Numbered from the stretch's first letter, positions 24,191-36,424 are shown. The stretch is DNA of 64,000 nucleotides from Polyodon spathula (GCF_017654505.1 NC_054558.1:12567278-12631277); one strand, 5' to 3'. The notes: a model not told the origin generated them from the sequence alone. Made by a program: numbers and translations.

Positions 24191-25811
24191 CGAGCTCATT
24201 TATCTGTAGAGGAGGGGCACAGGCCTGTGTGGAGGGTGCTGTACAAGCCGCCTCTCGCCAAGAGAGTGGGGGACCTGCAGTGGAAGATTCTACACTTCAT
24301 GTGACAGACATGGACCAATCAAAACACAAGACTATTATACGGTTCCATTCCAAAAACCGAACCTGTGTCATACCTCAATTGCTCCGTTCAATTATTAGCA
24401 AAGTCCAGATTATAAATAGAGGTTTAAACCCTAACAAGTTAAAATTAATATATGTATGTAATCTTTCTTTTTTATTTAACAAATGTTTGGTACTATTTAC
24501 TTAGAATGTCTTTACTCAGTGGAAAGGTACCCAATGAATCAGTACAAGTTTAAGGTAAACTCATTTGAATCAAAGCCCTGTTTCTTTAAGAAAACAAAAA
24601 TAAGTTTATTATTTTGCTTCGGACGCAAAATGTTATTTATCCAATCAGCGCTGTTGAGGGGCACGACAAGAATGCTGAGATTGAAGGAAGATGAATGACT
24701 TAGCATCTTAGCTAATGTGTTGTGTTGTGGCCATGTGTTCGTACGATGACTTGAAAAGTATAAATTATATAAAAAATATTAGTAGAAATATGAAAGTAGA
24801 TCATTAAAAAAAAAATATTCCTATGCATAAGAAAAAATTTAATTGTAATTGCAGGTACAAATCAGAAAGTTATGACTATGACTCTAAAAGTTAGGAGTAC
24901 AACTCACTAAATTACCAGTAAACAAAATCACAAAATAGACTGTGAAATCACTGTCAAAAATATGTTACAGGGTCACAGTCATAAACTGTTGATGGTGGGA
25001 ACAATCGATGATTTTTCAGCAGGGAGAATATGGTGGAAATTAGTCCAACACTGGCAGCAGATGCAGGACAGTATCCATCTCAGATATTTTATTTCAATTG
25101 TTATTCACTTTTTACGCAGGATTACTTGAAACTATTAATAAATATAGCCTACTATTTTGTGGCAGCGTTGCTAGTACCCACCAATGCTGGAAGCTGATTG
25201 CCTGGCTGTACTTAATCATTTCCTTATTGTGCATATTAAAGAAGTTTAAAGCGATTGCATTTCACTGTATCTCTGCTGTGGTATGTGTAAACTGACCTGT
25301 TATTTAAACCACACATTAATGATTTATTCATTAAGCAGGGCTGAAATAATGGTAGTGATTTATCGCAGATTATAACAGAGCATAATTACAGTTTTCTTTT
25401 AGGTATCCATCCATCCACAGGAATCACTCAGGTAGCATGTTGGAAGACCAATCAAGACTTAGATATATTACAGCAAACATTAGATCTGCACTATTGTGAT
25501 TTTGTTTGCAATCTAGATTTTTCTTTTCTTAATCAGTGCAGCATCAAATATTTGTGTTATCCCATCTTCTGTGTAGTTTCAGGGAATTTCATGGTGTGTT
25601 AGTATTCAGCTTAGACAGCAAAATCATTTTCCATCTGTTAGAGCAGGGTAAAAGGGACGTCCAAGTTTGTCAGACTTTGTGACATTACATTACCCATCTT
25701 ATGTGTATCCAGTCTTTTTGGGATATGTCTAACAGTTTTGATTGGAGTCTTTCTAAAACATGCAATAACTTTAGTAATATTATATGCACAATTAGAAAAA
25801 TATTCAGTACT
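24191..25811. other. spacer, nothing recognised
   Basis: Apart from a short repeat fragment at 24717-24745, this is AT-rich unassigned DNA up to the CR1 insertion. Confidence 0.35.
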
Positions 25812-26876
25812 GTCGTGTCAGCCAATGTATATTGTGGTTAACATGTAGAAAACAGAAAGTACTGATTAGAGGAAAAACCTCAGAATGGAGTGTGGTAACC
25901 AGCGGTGTACCACAGGGATCAATATTAGGTCCTCTGCTATTCCTAATCTACATTAATGATTTAGATTCTGGTATAGTAAGCAAACTTGTTAAATTTGCAG
26001 ATGACACTAAAGTAGGAGGAGTGACAAACACTGTTGCAGCAGCAAAGGTCATTCAAAATGATCTAGACGAGATTCAGAACTGGGCAGACACATGGCAAAT
26101 GACATTTAATAGAGAAAAGTGTAAGGTACTGCACGCAGGAAATAAAAATGTACATTATAAATATCATATGGGAGATATTGAAATTGGAGAAGGAATCTAT
26201 GAAAAAGACCTAGGAGTTTTTGTTGACTCAGAAATGTCTTCATCTAGGCAATGTGGGGAAGCTATAAAAAAGGCTAACAAGATGCTCGGATACATTGTGA
26301 AAAGTGTTGAATTTAAATCAAGGGAAGTAATGTTAAAACTGTACAATGCACTAGTAAGACCTCATCTTGAATATTGTGTTCAGTTCTGGTCACCTCGCTA
26401 TAAAAAAGATATTGCTGCTCTAGAAAGAGTGCAAAGAAGAGCGACCAGAATTATTCCGGGCTTAAAAGGCATGTCATATGCAGACAGGCTAAAAAAATTG
26501 AATCTGTTCAGTCTTGAACAAAGAAGACTACGTGGCGACCTAATTCAAGCATTCAAAGTTCTAAAAGGTATTGACAGTGTCGACCCACGGGACTTTTTCA
26601 GCCTGAAAAAAGAAACAAGGACCAGGGGTCACAAATGGAGTTTAGAAAAAGGGGCATTCAGAACAGAAAATAGGAGACACTTTTTTACACAGAGAATTGT
26701 GAGGGTCTGGAATCAACTCCCCAGTAATGTTGTTGAAGCTGACACCCTGGGATCCTTCAAGAAGCTGCTTGATGAGATTTTGGGATCAATAAGCTACTAA
26801 CAACCAAACGAGCAAGATGGGCCGAATGGCCTCCTCTCGTTTGTAAACTTTCTTATGTTCTTATGTTCTTATGTAT
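25812..26876 (+). mobile_element. CR1-type LINE, 5'-truncated copy with intact 3' end
   Basis: The copy starts inside the reverse transcriptase and runs through the stop at 26800 to a 3'UTR containing gatgggccgaatggcctcct. It ends in three ATGTTCTT-type octamers. CR1 LINEs characteristically end in such an 8-bp microsatellite and insert 5'-truncated without obvious target duplications. A second copy of the same family lies at 58746-62095 on the minus strand. Confidence 0.9.
25832..26800 (+). pseudogene. CR1 reverse transcriptase, C-terminal 322 residues, open
   Basis: The frame contains the RT palm block SGVPQGSILGPLLFLIYIND and the catalytic aspartates in KFADDTK. Thumb and connection follow, with WQMTFNREKCKVLH, YKYHMGDIEI and NKMLGYIVKSVEF, then the conserved tail LVRPHLEYCVQFWSP, RRATRIIPGLK and RIVRVWNQLPSNVV. 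There is no stop or frameshift inside, which suggests a fairly young insertion. The endonuclease and the N-terminal half of the RT are missing, so it cannot retrotranspose alone. The shown start is simply the first Met after the truncation. Confidence 0.9.
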
Positions 26877-27628
26877 TAATAGTTTATGTAATCCTGATTA
26901 AAAGATAATGATATTAACAATTGGAAAAAATAAGTGAGACAGAGACTTTGTTGCCTTTGTCGATTATTTTGATCCACTCTGAATGGATTAAGAGTTAATT
27001 AGCTTATTAAACTCATGAAATGATTCAGTCCTTCTGATTTGCTGTAATGAGGAAACCAGGCTGTCTTAACAGTCATGATGAATCCAAGTTCTCTCTAATT
27101 TATTGCATAATGCAGACTCTGTGTGACCCAAAATGGTGTCAGTTACATGCTACAAGCATAGCAATCCTGTCACCAGCTGCTTTACCGTGTCCAGTAAATC
27201 TTAAGAATCTTGGTTTAAGTTATAGTTTTATTTAGTCCAGTTTTATTGTCTGTACACCATAACTTTGTGTACAACCTGCAATTTTTTTTGGAATTTTATT
27301 GACTGAACTGCAGTCATTATAAAATTTTAATTATTAATAGTAGTTGCAAATTATCATGTATAAACATTACATATATGTAATCGGATTGCATATTGTCATG
27401 TAAAAAAAAAACATGTATAGTATCCCTCAAAAAGTTGAAATATGTGTAGTTTTTATTTTTGTTGTAGTTTCTTGTTAGTCAAAATATAATATTACATTTC
27501 ATGTTTAGCACTCAGACATCCAGGCTTGGATTCTAACTGTGCACAGTTCGTGAACAGGTTGGTCTTTCATGTTCAAGTAATCAGACTTAACCAAGTGACT
27601 CAGTAGTCATTCATTGAGTAATTCATCC
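26877..27628. other. AT-rich spacer
   Basis: No repeat or coding signal recognised. Confidence 0.35.
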
Positions 27629-28008
27629 TCATTCGAGGAGGGATGACGTTTGACTCGAGGAGGGATGAGGATTGACTCGAGGAGGGATGAGGATTGATTC
27701 GAGGAGGGTTGAGGATTGATTCGAGCAGGGTTGAGGATTGACTCTGAGGGATGAGTACTGACGAGGAGGGATGAGGATTGATTCAAGAAGGGTTGAGGAT
27801 TGAGTCGAGGAGGGATGAGGTTTGACTCGAGGAGGGATGAGGATTGACTTGAGGAGGGATGAGGATTGACTAAAGGAGGGGTGAGGATTGACTCTGAGGG
27901 ATGAGGACTGACGAGGAGGGATGAGGATTGATTCGAGCATGGTTGAGGATTGACTAAAGGAGGGGTGAGATCTGATATCTGATGATTGACTCGAGGAGGG
28001 ATGGACAA
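27629..28008. repeat. 22-bp minisatellite, about 17 copies
   Basis: The unit tgactcgaggagggatgagg(at) recurs with occasional 20-bp and 36-bp variants. Because 22 is not a multiple of three, every reading frame gives a repeat of the Ser-Ile-Leu-Ile-Pro-Pro-Arg type on the minus strand, which explains the long open frames here. Confidence 0.93.
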
Positions 28009-28415
28009 TATGGCTCTGACTGTGGTTTGGTGGAGTCCCAGAGCCTTAGAAATGGCTTTGTTACCCTTTCCAGACTGATCAACAACTTTTTTTTTTTTTT
28101 TTTTATGGAGGCCTTCAGGAATTTCTTTTGATCGTGGCATGATGTGCCTCTAGAACTTGTGTGCTGACAACTTCACTCTGATGATAAGGGCCAAAGTTAG
28201 TCAGATTTATATTGGGCAGGGCTGGCCCAAATGAGGCTTGATTTTTAACCAAAGTATTCCAACAGCTGACCCTAATTATCCCTTTAATTGGGTTGAGTTA
28301 ACTAGGGGGCAATAACTTTTTCACACCTGAAGATTGCATGTTTGATTACCTTGCACACCAAACAAATGAAAGAAGCACCAAACTTTGGTGTCATTTTTTC
28401 TCTCAGGCCTTATTG
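28009..28415 (-). mobile_element. Tc1-like element, 5' fragment with start of transposase
   Basis: On the minus strand the transposase start at 28140 reads MPRSKEIPEGLHKK, a poly-Lys stretch from an expanded A run, then GNKAISKALGLHQTTVRAI. This is the N-terminal helix-turn-helix of a Tc1 transposase. Homology ends abruptly at the minisatellite. The upstream part to 28415 is nearly the same as 51795-52195, so both copies belong to one family. The distal terminal repeat is lost. Confidence 0.85.
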
Positions 28416-30002
28416 CTTGCAGCTGCCCCTCATTTACCTTTCAGTTCAATACAGTCTTACAACAGAGTCTCGCTTCTTTCCAGGCTGACCGACTTCCCAA
28501 CCCCGGAAACGAACTGTCAGGCCAGCCCTTCCAGATACTTCTCCTCCCGTTCTTTAGCGCCCTCACTGGTCACAGGTCATTATCTTTCTGTCACATTAAC
28601 ACACTTTTAATTTCTACAGTGTTCTATATCTGCAATTCATGATGAATTACATAAGAACCAAACATGGGGTAAAATGTATTTAAATGCAAATTTGAAAATC
28701 TTTATTTACTCAATCCAAATGCAAATGTGATACATTTACTATCAAACTAAATACAAATGCAAATATGTGACAAAAACAAAATTATGTCAAATACATTCCC
28801 ATATGTTAATGTTCAATAATTGCGAACTGAGTTGGAACAAAACCAGCAGACACAGTGGGTCCCCAGGACCAGGGGTGTGAAACACTGACAGGAATGATGA
28901 TGTATATGTGCACTGCACAGTTTATTCTTTTTACTTGTTTTGATTGTTACATTTCATAAAACATGAAGTTCTCAAAAGCGGAATCCTTCAGTTTGAATCT
29001 TTCCGGTTGATAAACTTTACCAGCAACACTGAAAACACTCTCTACTGTATTATTAGTATTATTATTTATATAGTATAGTATTTAAATGCACTTGCAATAT
29101 TTTTGAAGCTTTCCAATGATTTTAATGAATGAACAAATGCACATACTTGTATTTCAGAATATACAAATACTGAAATGCATATAGTTCGGCAGATTGAATT
29201 TAACTGCATAAATGCAAGTGCTTTTGATTTTGACCCCAAATTTAATATGAACAGACATTTATTTGAAAGTGTTACTGATAACTTCAAGTTCAATAGATGT
29301 TAGTGCAGAGGGCTGGGGTGGCCCGGCCCCACCCCCCGATATCTTATATTGATTTGTTCTTGTACATGTAAAAATGTAGTGTCTTAAGGAAATGGATAAA
29401 CACTGCTCAGTTTGTTGTGTCTTCTTTCAGTTGAATTTAGAGAGGGTCTGTCAAGTTATTTTTTTTACTGGATTGAACTTGTATATTTCCAGTAAGTTTT
29501 GTCTTTGTTGTGCAATAATAGTGAGAAGGAAACAGATGCTATAGAATTATAACGTTTGCAAAATTAAAATTGCATACAATAGTTCCACTGAATTCAATCA
29601 TTAAAGCAGAAGTGCAAGTTCAGGATACACCATTCTGTATTAAAAATCTAAACTATAAGCAGTTTTATTTTTATGATCAGCCTCGTGTTCAACATGACAC
29701 AATTTCTCTTACTGTGATTGTATTAGCTGACTATGTATAAGTAATAATGCAGAACAGGGGTTTTCAACCCTTTCAAGCACTTACTCTCAATACCCCCCCA
29801 ATTTGAACACCAAAGCATATTGAAGTTTAGGATCGTAACAAATAATGTGGTTATCAGTAAAATATTGCAGATTTGTTGGTCAGTAAATCCCATCATGGTT
29901 GAAATCCCTGCTATTTAGTATTAACTCTAGGTATGTGTGTGTAAAGTACTATTTGCACGGGACTTAAAAACAGGATCCTCAGAGTTGGTCAAAAGTAGAG
30001 GA
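28416..30002. other. spacer with transposon-end fragments
   Basis: Mostly unassigned. A hAT-MITE-like end (gtgggtccccaggaccaggg) lies near 28855. No gene recognised. Confidence 0.35.
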
Positions 30003-30222
30003 GGTGCAATAATCTACCAGATGTGGACTAGAGACGCAGAGGAGGTCCAGTACCCTCCCTGATGTGGACGAGAGAAGCAGAGGAGGTCCAGTATCCTCCC
30101 TGATGTGGACGAGAGAAGCAGGAGGTCCAGTAACCTCCCTGATGTGGACGAGAGAAGCAGGAGGTCCAGTAACCTCCCTGATGTGGACGAGAGAAGCAGG
30201 AGGTCCAGTAACCTCCCTGATG
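30003..30222. repeat. 39-bp minisatellite, about five copies
   Basis: The unit gaggtccagtaacctccctg(atgtggacgagagaagcag) repeats with period 39 (42 in the first copies). Thirteen in-frame codons per unit produce a spurious minus-strand HIREVTGPPASLV repeat. Confidence 0.92.
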
Positions 30223-30603
30223 TGTAAAATTCTAATTAAATGCAAAATTGTCACCTGAGTTAACACTTTTGCAACTGATCTGTGAACTGATCACATGTAC
30301 ACGATTCACATTAAAAATAAAAATTAAATAAAAATAAAAAATCGCAAAACATACCAGTGCAGTGCAGTTAAATGCATCTGAAAGCGTTGATATACAACTG
30401 TCTTATTATTTTCAGTCTTATTTTCAAGTGCGAATAATCCAGAAATACTTAATTAATTCTAAAATAGCACTGACATGGTCGATTTGCATGGGACTAAATT
30501 TCACAGGTGTCAGTAAAAATTCCAGAGCCAACTGAACATTTTTGTGATTTTTAGTCCTGTGCAAATAGTAATTAAGAAGCTTGTTAAGCCAGGCTTTGAG
30601 GTG

Positions 30604-30609
30604 TTACTG

Positions 30610-30657
<48 letters not shown>

Positions 30658-30683
30658 TATTATTATTATTATTATTATTATTA
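30604..30683. repeat. (ATT)n microsatellite
   Basis: About 26 ATT units with one interruption. Confidence 0.97.
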
Positions 30684-30766
30684 CTAATTTTTCTACAATT
30701 GTAACCAATTACAATCTCGGTTACTTGTAAACCTGGATTGTAACATCGTGGACCAACTTATATGCT

Positions 30767-31590
30767 TCACATTATTTTTGTATACAATTATGCCATTTAT
30801 ACCTTTAGGTATTATTCACCTTGGATTATTGGTTCTCAAAAGTACATTACAAATATTTGTACCAGCCAAGAACTCATCTAGTAAAAACCATGCTTTTTTC
30901 ACCTTTGAAATATTGCTCACCTTGGATTTTCAGTGGTTCTCAATCGTGCCTCGCTGGTTTTTGTTCCAGCCAAGCTCTCAACTAGTTAATTTAACCCTCA
31001 ATTGAACTCATAATTTGCTCAATTTGACTTTTCAATTTATTATTTAATTAGTATAAAATGGTTTAGCGTTATGAAGTATTTGTTAATATATTTTCACCAA
31101 GGATAGATGGTTCTGTTATAGTATAAGATAATTATTATTAATATGATAGTATCACATTATTTTTTATACAATTACCCATTTATACAGTTAGGTTTTTACT
31201 GGAGCAATCTAAGGAAAGTACATTACAAATATTGTACATTAAGAACATCTGTAAAAACCATGCTTTTTTCACCTTTGAAATATTGCTCACCTTGGATCAG
31301 TGGTTCTCAATCGTGCCTCGCTGGTTTTTGTTCCAGCCAAGCTCTCAACTAGTTAATTTAACCCTCAATTGAACTCATAATTTGCTCAATTTGACTTTTC
31401 AAATTGTTTATAAAAAGGTAGAAAATTCAAGATCCTGTACAATTAAATATTAAAATATTTAAAATGTTCTGATTAGGCAAATTATGAGTTAAATTGAGCT
31501 AGTAATTATGAGCTTGGTTGGAACAAAAACTAGCAGGGCAGGCAGGGGGAATACTTCAGGACCAGGGTTGAGAACCATTGCCTTAGATTA
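30767..31590. repeat. hAT-like MITE with duplicated 5' half
   Basis: A ~170-bp block with cagtggttctcaatcgtgcc and gtttttgttccagccaagct occurs at about 30885-31045 and again at 31256-31402. The element closes at 31590 with ggaccagggttgagaaccat, the inverted terminal match. So the 5' half (with leading sequence, period ~370 bp) is present twice and the 3' half once. The termini resemble non-autonomous hAT elements. Confidence 0.75.
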
Positions 31591-32249
31591 TCCTAATTAG
31601 TAAATTGACAAAATAAAATAAATAAATAAATAAATAAATAAATAAAACTACTGTAACCGATTCAATTAATTAAAAGCACAGTTGGAACAAAAAGGTCAGG
31701 TTGTGGATGCAACTCTGGTTCTCTGAAAAGAGGAACAACCCTCAGCGAATGGGATGTAGCCGTCCAGGTGAGCAGGCCTGTGTTGAGCTTTATACCAAAG
31801 CTGCCGATAGGACCTCAATGCACTGATGTAATCAAGCCTGCCCCCAAGGCTCTGATAACTAGGCAGTGCAGAGACTACTTTCTCTTTTGCCTCAGGCCGT
31901 GGAGCAACCGAAGCGACCTCGCTGTTTGGGGGTTGTTCCTCTATTCAGAGAACCAGGGTTGCACCCACAACCTAACGTTCTCTTTCATATTCGGAACAAC
32001 CCTCAATGAAGGGGAACGTGCACTCAAGCAGTCACGAGGGAGAAGGAGCGGCAGCGGGACAACAGTTAAACATACTTAAGATACTTATGAAAGGAACAGT
32101 GCTGCAGCCACTGGGGTCGAATGACCAGGTATGGGAAGGGCAGCAGATTCGTTCGCCAGGGTGACTGTGTCCACAATCCAGTGGAACAGGCGGTGCTTAG
32201 ACAGTGCCTGTCCCAGCGATCTAGAACTATGACAGATGAATAACTGGTC

Positions 32250-32928
32250 AGTGTGCCACAGAGCCTTTGCATGGCTGACATAGCACTGGAGAGCCCACAC
32301 CGGGATGAGCATGTCCAGCAGTTGTTCCTCTGGAGAGAAGGCAGGAGGATAGAAGGCCATCAACTCCACTGGTCAGTTCATGAGGAAGGGAGAAATCTCC
32401 AGAAAGGCCGGGTTTGGCCGCAGGGAAACTGGAACCGTGTCCCGCAAAGCAAGCACAAGAAGGGTGTATGGAAAGAGCGTGCAGCTCACTCCCCCTTTTC
32501 GCTGAATCCACGGCCAGCAGAAACAGGGTTTTCATTGAAAGGTGCCATTACTCCACAGAAGGGAGAAGCTTAAAGGGGGCCTTGGTCAAGGCATCTAGCA
32601 CCACACCAAGGCACCATGCTGGAAGGCCGGGTTTCTGAGGGGGGCATAACTGTCTCGCACCTTTAAGAAATTGGGTCAACAAGAAGTGAGCTCCAGGTGA
32701 CAGTCCATCGATACGGACATGGCAAGCAGAGATGGCTGCCAAGTACACCTTCAAGGTGGATGGGGATTTCCTGTCATCCAGCAGCTTCCGAAGAAACTGA
32801 AGGATGACCGCTATTGCACAGGAAACAGGGTCATGGCCCTCGGCCAGACACCAGCCCTGGAACAATAACCACTTATGCCCATACTGAGACCAAGACGAGG
32901 GGGCTCGATCACCCTGAATGGTGGACAT
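32250..32928 (-). pseudogene. DIRS tyrosine recombinase remnant
   Basis: From 32928 downward the frame reads SWSQYGHKWLLFQGWCLAEG, CAIAVILQFLRKLLDD and STLKVYLAAISACHV, the SAM-like N-terminal core-binding domain of DIRS recombinases. After a frameshift near 32540 it continues with MKTLFLLAVDSAKRGSELHA, which contains the first catalytic Arg region (KRxSELHAL). The later H-x-x-R and Tyr motifs were not confidently located. The family performs site-specific insertion of circular cDNA. Frameshifts and stops make this copy dead. Confidence 0.8.
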
Positions 32929-32949
32929 AACCTGCTGACAGCCCTAAGG

Positions 32950-33333
32950 CTAACAAGTGTGCCCGCTCAGGTGAGAGACCCATAGCTGCAACAGCTCTGG
33001 GTTTGGGTGCCCCAACTCGTTCTGAGCCTGGAGCCTGGACAGGAGGTCTGCCGTGTGGTTGATCCCACCTGGCGGGTGAACTGACCCCAGAGACGCCAGC
33101 CAAGGCTGCGCCCACAGCAGTAGCTGGATAGCCATCTGAAGAAGGTGTGGTGACCTTATGCCACTTTGGCGATTGATATATGGCACCACCGTCGTGTTGT
33201 CAGACCTCACCAGCACATGCTTGTACCGGATCACTGCGAGAAAGTACCATAACCCAAAGTCGACCGCCCTAAGCTCTAGGGCACTGATGTGGACTGACTG
33301 CCAGTGTGCCATCCTCACCTCACAGGTCCCCAC
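32950..33333 (-). pseudogene. DIRS RNase H domain remnant
   Basis: The 127-residue open frame contains ISALELRAV, HVLVRSDNTTVVPYINRQ, RSPHLLQMAIQLLLWAQPWL and HPPGGINHTADLLSR. These are the characteristic RNase H blocks of DIRS elements, with the catalytic SDN and the xDxLSR terminus. It sits between the RT and the recombinase pieces in the expected order. Confidence 0.85.
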
Positions 33334-33482
33334 ACCGTTCTAGACCGTGCCCCAACTGTCGTTGGAGACATCTGTGGTGATCACTTCCCTCTGGAAGACG
33401 GGACCCGGGCCACCCTGAGACACAGGTTGGAGAGGACTCTCCACCAGTGGATGGCCTTCCAGCAGGACAGGGAAACCGGGAG

Positions 33483-33973
33483 TCAGCGGTGTCTGTCTTG
33501 TCTCGGGTGAAGCAAGCGCGTCACAGCACCATACTCACCGTCTCTCCCAATCAAAACAGGGATGGACACAGTCCAGATGGAGGCCCAGGAAATCCATGCA
33601 CTGACATGGCATGAGGCAGCTCCTCTGGCAGTTGACCCGAGGCCAAGCCGTCGAAAGTGGTCCGTGACCAGCGTTGTGCGCACCATTGCTTGCTCCTGGG
33701 ACTACACAACGATGAGCCAGTCGTCGAGGTAATTTAGCAGTCGGATGCCCAGTAGCCACAAGGGGACTCAGAATGGCGTCCATTCACTTCGAGAAGGTGT
33801 GGGGAGCAAGGGACAGGCCTAGAGAGCACGCAGTACTTGTTTAAATGCGAAATGGAGATACTTCCTGTGACCGGAACATATGGGTACACATCTTCCAGGT
33901 CCATGGTGGTAAACCAGTCACCTGGCCTGATGAACTGGAGGACGCCCCGATGCGTAATAACACCATGTAACAA
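33483..33973 (-). pseudogene. DIRS reverse transcriptase remnant
   Basis: The minus strand reads LQFIRPGDWFTTMDLEDVYP followed by VPV, the first catalytic Asp block of DIRS reverse transcriptases (usually WFTxIDLKDAYFHVPI). After a frameshift, pieces around LPRRLAHRCVVPGASNGAHN and DFLGLHLDC follow. The YxDD motif was not seen. Upstream, the frame is cut off by the palindromic insertion at 33966. Confidence 0.75.
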
Positions 33974-34576
33974 TTTTTTTGTTTGTTTTTTGTTCCTGGG
34001 TAGTAAGTGTTATTTCCTAATTGCTTATGCCTCAAAAGTATAGCAAATGGCTATTATTTCCCACAAATTTTGCTTTTGTGACCAGGACAGTGATATTTTG
34101 AAATATCACTATCTCCAATGAGAAAACGGGAGCTTTTGTGTCTTTTCGTTCACATAAAGTCAGAAAAAAACAACATATGAATCCAAATTAACATGTATTT
34201 ATACTAAAGTAATACAAAAATGACTACAAAAGATTTAGAAGTGAGTAGTTTCTCGAGATTTACGATTATACTGTAAATACATTATAATCGTAAATCTCGA
34301 AAAACTACTCACTTCTAAATCTTTTGTCGCCATTTTTGTATTACTTTTGTATAAATACATGTTAATTTGGATTCATATGTTGTTTTTTCTGACTTTATGT
34401 GAACGAAAAGACACACATTTGCCCGTTTTCCCATTGGAAATAGTGATATTTTGAAATATCACTGTCCTGGTCACAAAAGCAAAGTTTGTGGGGAATAATA
34501 GCCATTTTCTATACTTTTGAGACATAAGCAATTAGGAAATAACACTTACTACCCAGGAACAAAAATTGTGTTACAT
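33966..34576. mobile_element. large palindromic (foldback/MITE-type) insertion
   Basis: The left arm (33966-34265) and right arm (34278-34576) are nearly perfect reverse complements over ~295 bp. They run from tgtaacaattttt at one edge to aaaaattgtgttaca at the other, with only a ~12-bp AT-rich centre (ctgtaaatacat). Inside each arm lies a small nested palindrome, gatattttgaaatatcac. No coding sequence exists. It splits the DIRS element. Confidence 0.92.
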
Positions 34577-34905
34577 AGTGTAATACGTGAGAACAGGGTT
34601 GCACAAATAAGTTCACATGCTGGGATTGAAGTGAATAACTAATTAGTAATTGAATCCCGCCACAACAGTATATACAGATGCACAATTCACTTACTCTGGG
34701 TTGTGTGTTCGTAAGTGGAGAACGGGTGATAAAATATATAAGAAATAACAACTGCTACAGCATGCTGGAAGTACCAGCATGGTAATTGTTTTCTGTTCGC
34801 CCACTCGTTTGCCTGTCTGTTTAATATTCTGTTTGTTTTGTTCATCTATTTTGGCCTAAAGCCAGCCTGTTCACTCAGGTGTACTGTACGACAGTTACCA
34901 CCACT
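34577..34905. other. unassigned insert within the DIRS element
   Basis: It separates the palindrome from the gag-like region. The part cgcccactcgtttgcctgtc...ttggcctaaagccagcctg looks LTR-like to me, but no terminal repeats were identified. Confidence 0.35.
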
Positions 34906-35472
34906 CCCTGAAAGGGGCAAGAGCAGGTTGCGGGCACTGAGGTGAGGGACATCTAGACAGGGGGACGGGCTTTTGGGGGAGGAGCTGCGCATATGTCGTA
35001 GGGTCTCCCTGGTCTTGAGCGGAAGCGGACTCAGAGTGGGATGCCCTGGAAGGGGAGCGCGTACCTACTGCCCTGCTGGCCAGGCTACAATGCATATGCT
35101 CCTAGAAACCGGTGCAGTTGGCATAGGATGACCTGTCGGCCAGAGTTTGGGCTGCATGCTCCGGTCTGAGACAGGATATGCAGAAGTTGTGGGCGTCTTC
35201 TGCTGACAGCTTGCTTGCTGCCGCAGGAGACACACCTGGCATGGTGTAGGTCTAGCCACAGGCACCAAAGTTGCTGAAGTACTGAAGGGCACTGGCCCGT
35301 ACGTTGAACCGACGTGCATGGGGCACTGAAGCGACAACAGCACTGAAGGAGGTGGACATGCTAGACTGCATTGAAGTGCAGACGGGTCTTGCAACACTGA
35401 GCTGCATTGAGTGCACCGAGGCACCAAGCCGTATCGAAGACACCTGGGAGCGAGGTTGCTAGAGAAAGGCAC
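34906..35472 (-). pseudogene. DIRS gag-like region, degenerate
   Basis: Minus-strand frames rich in Ser, Pro and Cys (for example RASHSESASAQDQGDPTT) fill the position of the first DIRS gene. No diagnostic domain was recognised. The call rests on its place between the inverted terminus and the RT. Confidence 0.45.
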
Positions 35473-35829
35473 GGTAAAATATTAGACCGTCCAATCTGGC
35501 TAACACACATGGGCCCAGGCTGCAGCGTTAGCTTAGTGCATAGCCGGCTATCAGTGAGCAGGGATGGAGTGGCAAGCACAACCTGCCATTGTGGAGCTGC
35601 TGTCAGCTAGGAAGCCAGTGAGAGTCAGAGACTCAGCAGCAATAACCCCCCATGCAGGTCTCTATACCTGTGGGGAGAAACAACACCAATACACAAATCT
35701 CTAACAGAAAGAAAAAAATGCCAACAAAGGACAGGTCAGACACAGCACGCTGACAGCTGTCAGACAAAGCAGGCACTCTCAGCCGAGTGACTAGGTGGGG
35801 AGATAGAGAAGGTGACAAAAAAGCACCTA

Positions 35830-35908
35830 ATAAAAAAAGAAGAAGAAGAAGAAGAAGAAGAAGAAGAAGAAGAAGAAGAAGAAGAAGAAGAAGAAGAAGA
35901 AGAAGAAA
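35830..35908. repeat. (AAG)n microsatellite
   Basis: About 25 uninterrupted GAA units. The Leu- and Ser-rich frames on the other strand are artefacts. Confidence 0.97.
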
Positions 35909-36424
35909 ATATATACACAAGTATATACAGAAAATAAATGCATAATCTTTGAAACACGCACAAACCGACGTCCGTCCCAGCCGGGCTGGTATTATGCGTA
36001 TACAGTGGGCACACTCAGCCGAGTGGTGGTCTGCAAGCAGAGAGGTGGCAGTACAAGCAGCACCGAGTCTGGTGCTGAAGGACTGCTGCTCAGCGAAGGG
36101 AATGACACAGAATCAACCAAAGGAAGGGGCAACCGCCGACTTCCTGCAGCTAAAAAGCAGGATCCGGTACAACAATGTTAACACAAGTGATAATAAAGAA
36201 AGCTGAAAGCATCACTCATGAATCCCTTGTCCCGCTCTGAAGGCAAAAGAGAAAGTATTCTCTCTGCACTGCATAGCTATCAGAGCCTTGTGGGCAGGCC
36301 TGATTACATCAGTGTATCGCGGGCCTATCGGCAGCTTTGTTATAAAGCTCAGCATAGTCCTGGTCGCCTGGATGGTGATATCCCATTCACTGAGGGTTGT
36401 TCTGAATATGAAAGAGAACCAGCA

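Larger units (their letters stand above)
31716..36424 (-). mobile_element. DIRS-like tyrosine-recombinase retrotransposon, interrupted
   Basis: The left end (31716-31905) and right end (36235-36420) are inverted copies of each other, sharing aatggga, gagctttata, aaagctgccgatagg and aaggctctgata blocks. Inverted termini are the hallmark of DIRS elements, which lack direct LTRs. On the minus strand the order is gag-like, RT, RNase H, tyrosine recombinase, as in DIRS. A ~610-bp palindrome and ~330 bp of other DNA interrupt it between the gag-like part and the RT. It ends only ~200 bp before the large ORF at 36631. Confidence 0.85.

Noticed and set aside
32085..33510. Plus-strand frames in the DIRS region
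   Set aside because: They are shadows of the minus-strand recombinase, RNase H and RT, which carry the conserved motifs.
35633..35920. Poly-Leu 'membrane protein' on the minus strand
   Set aside because: Reverse translation of the GAA microsatellite.
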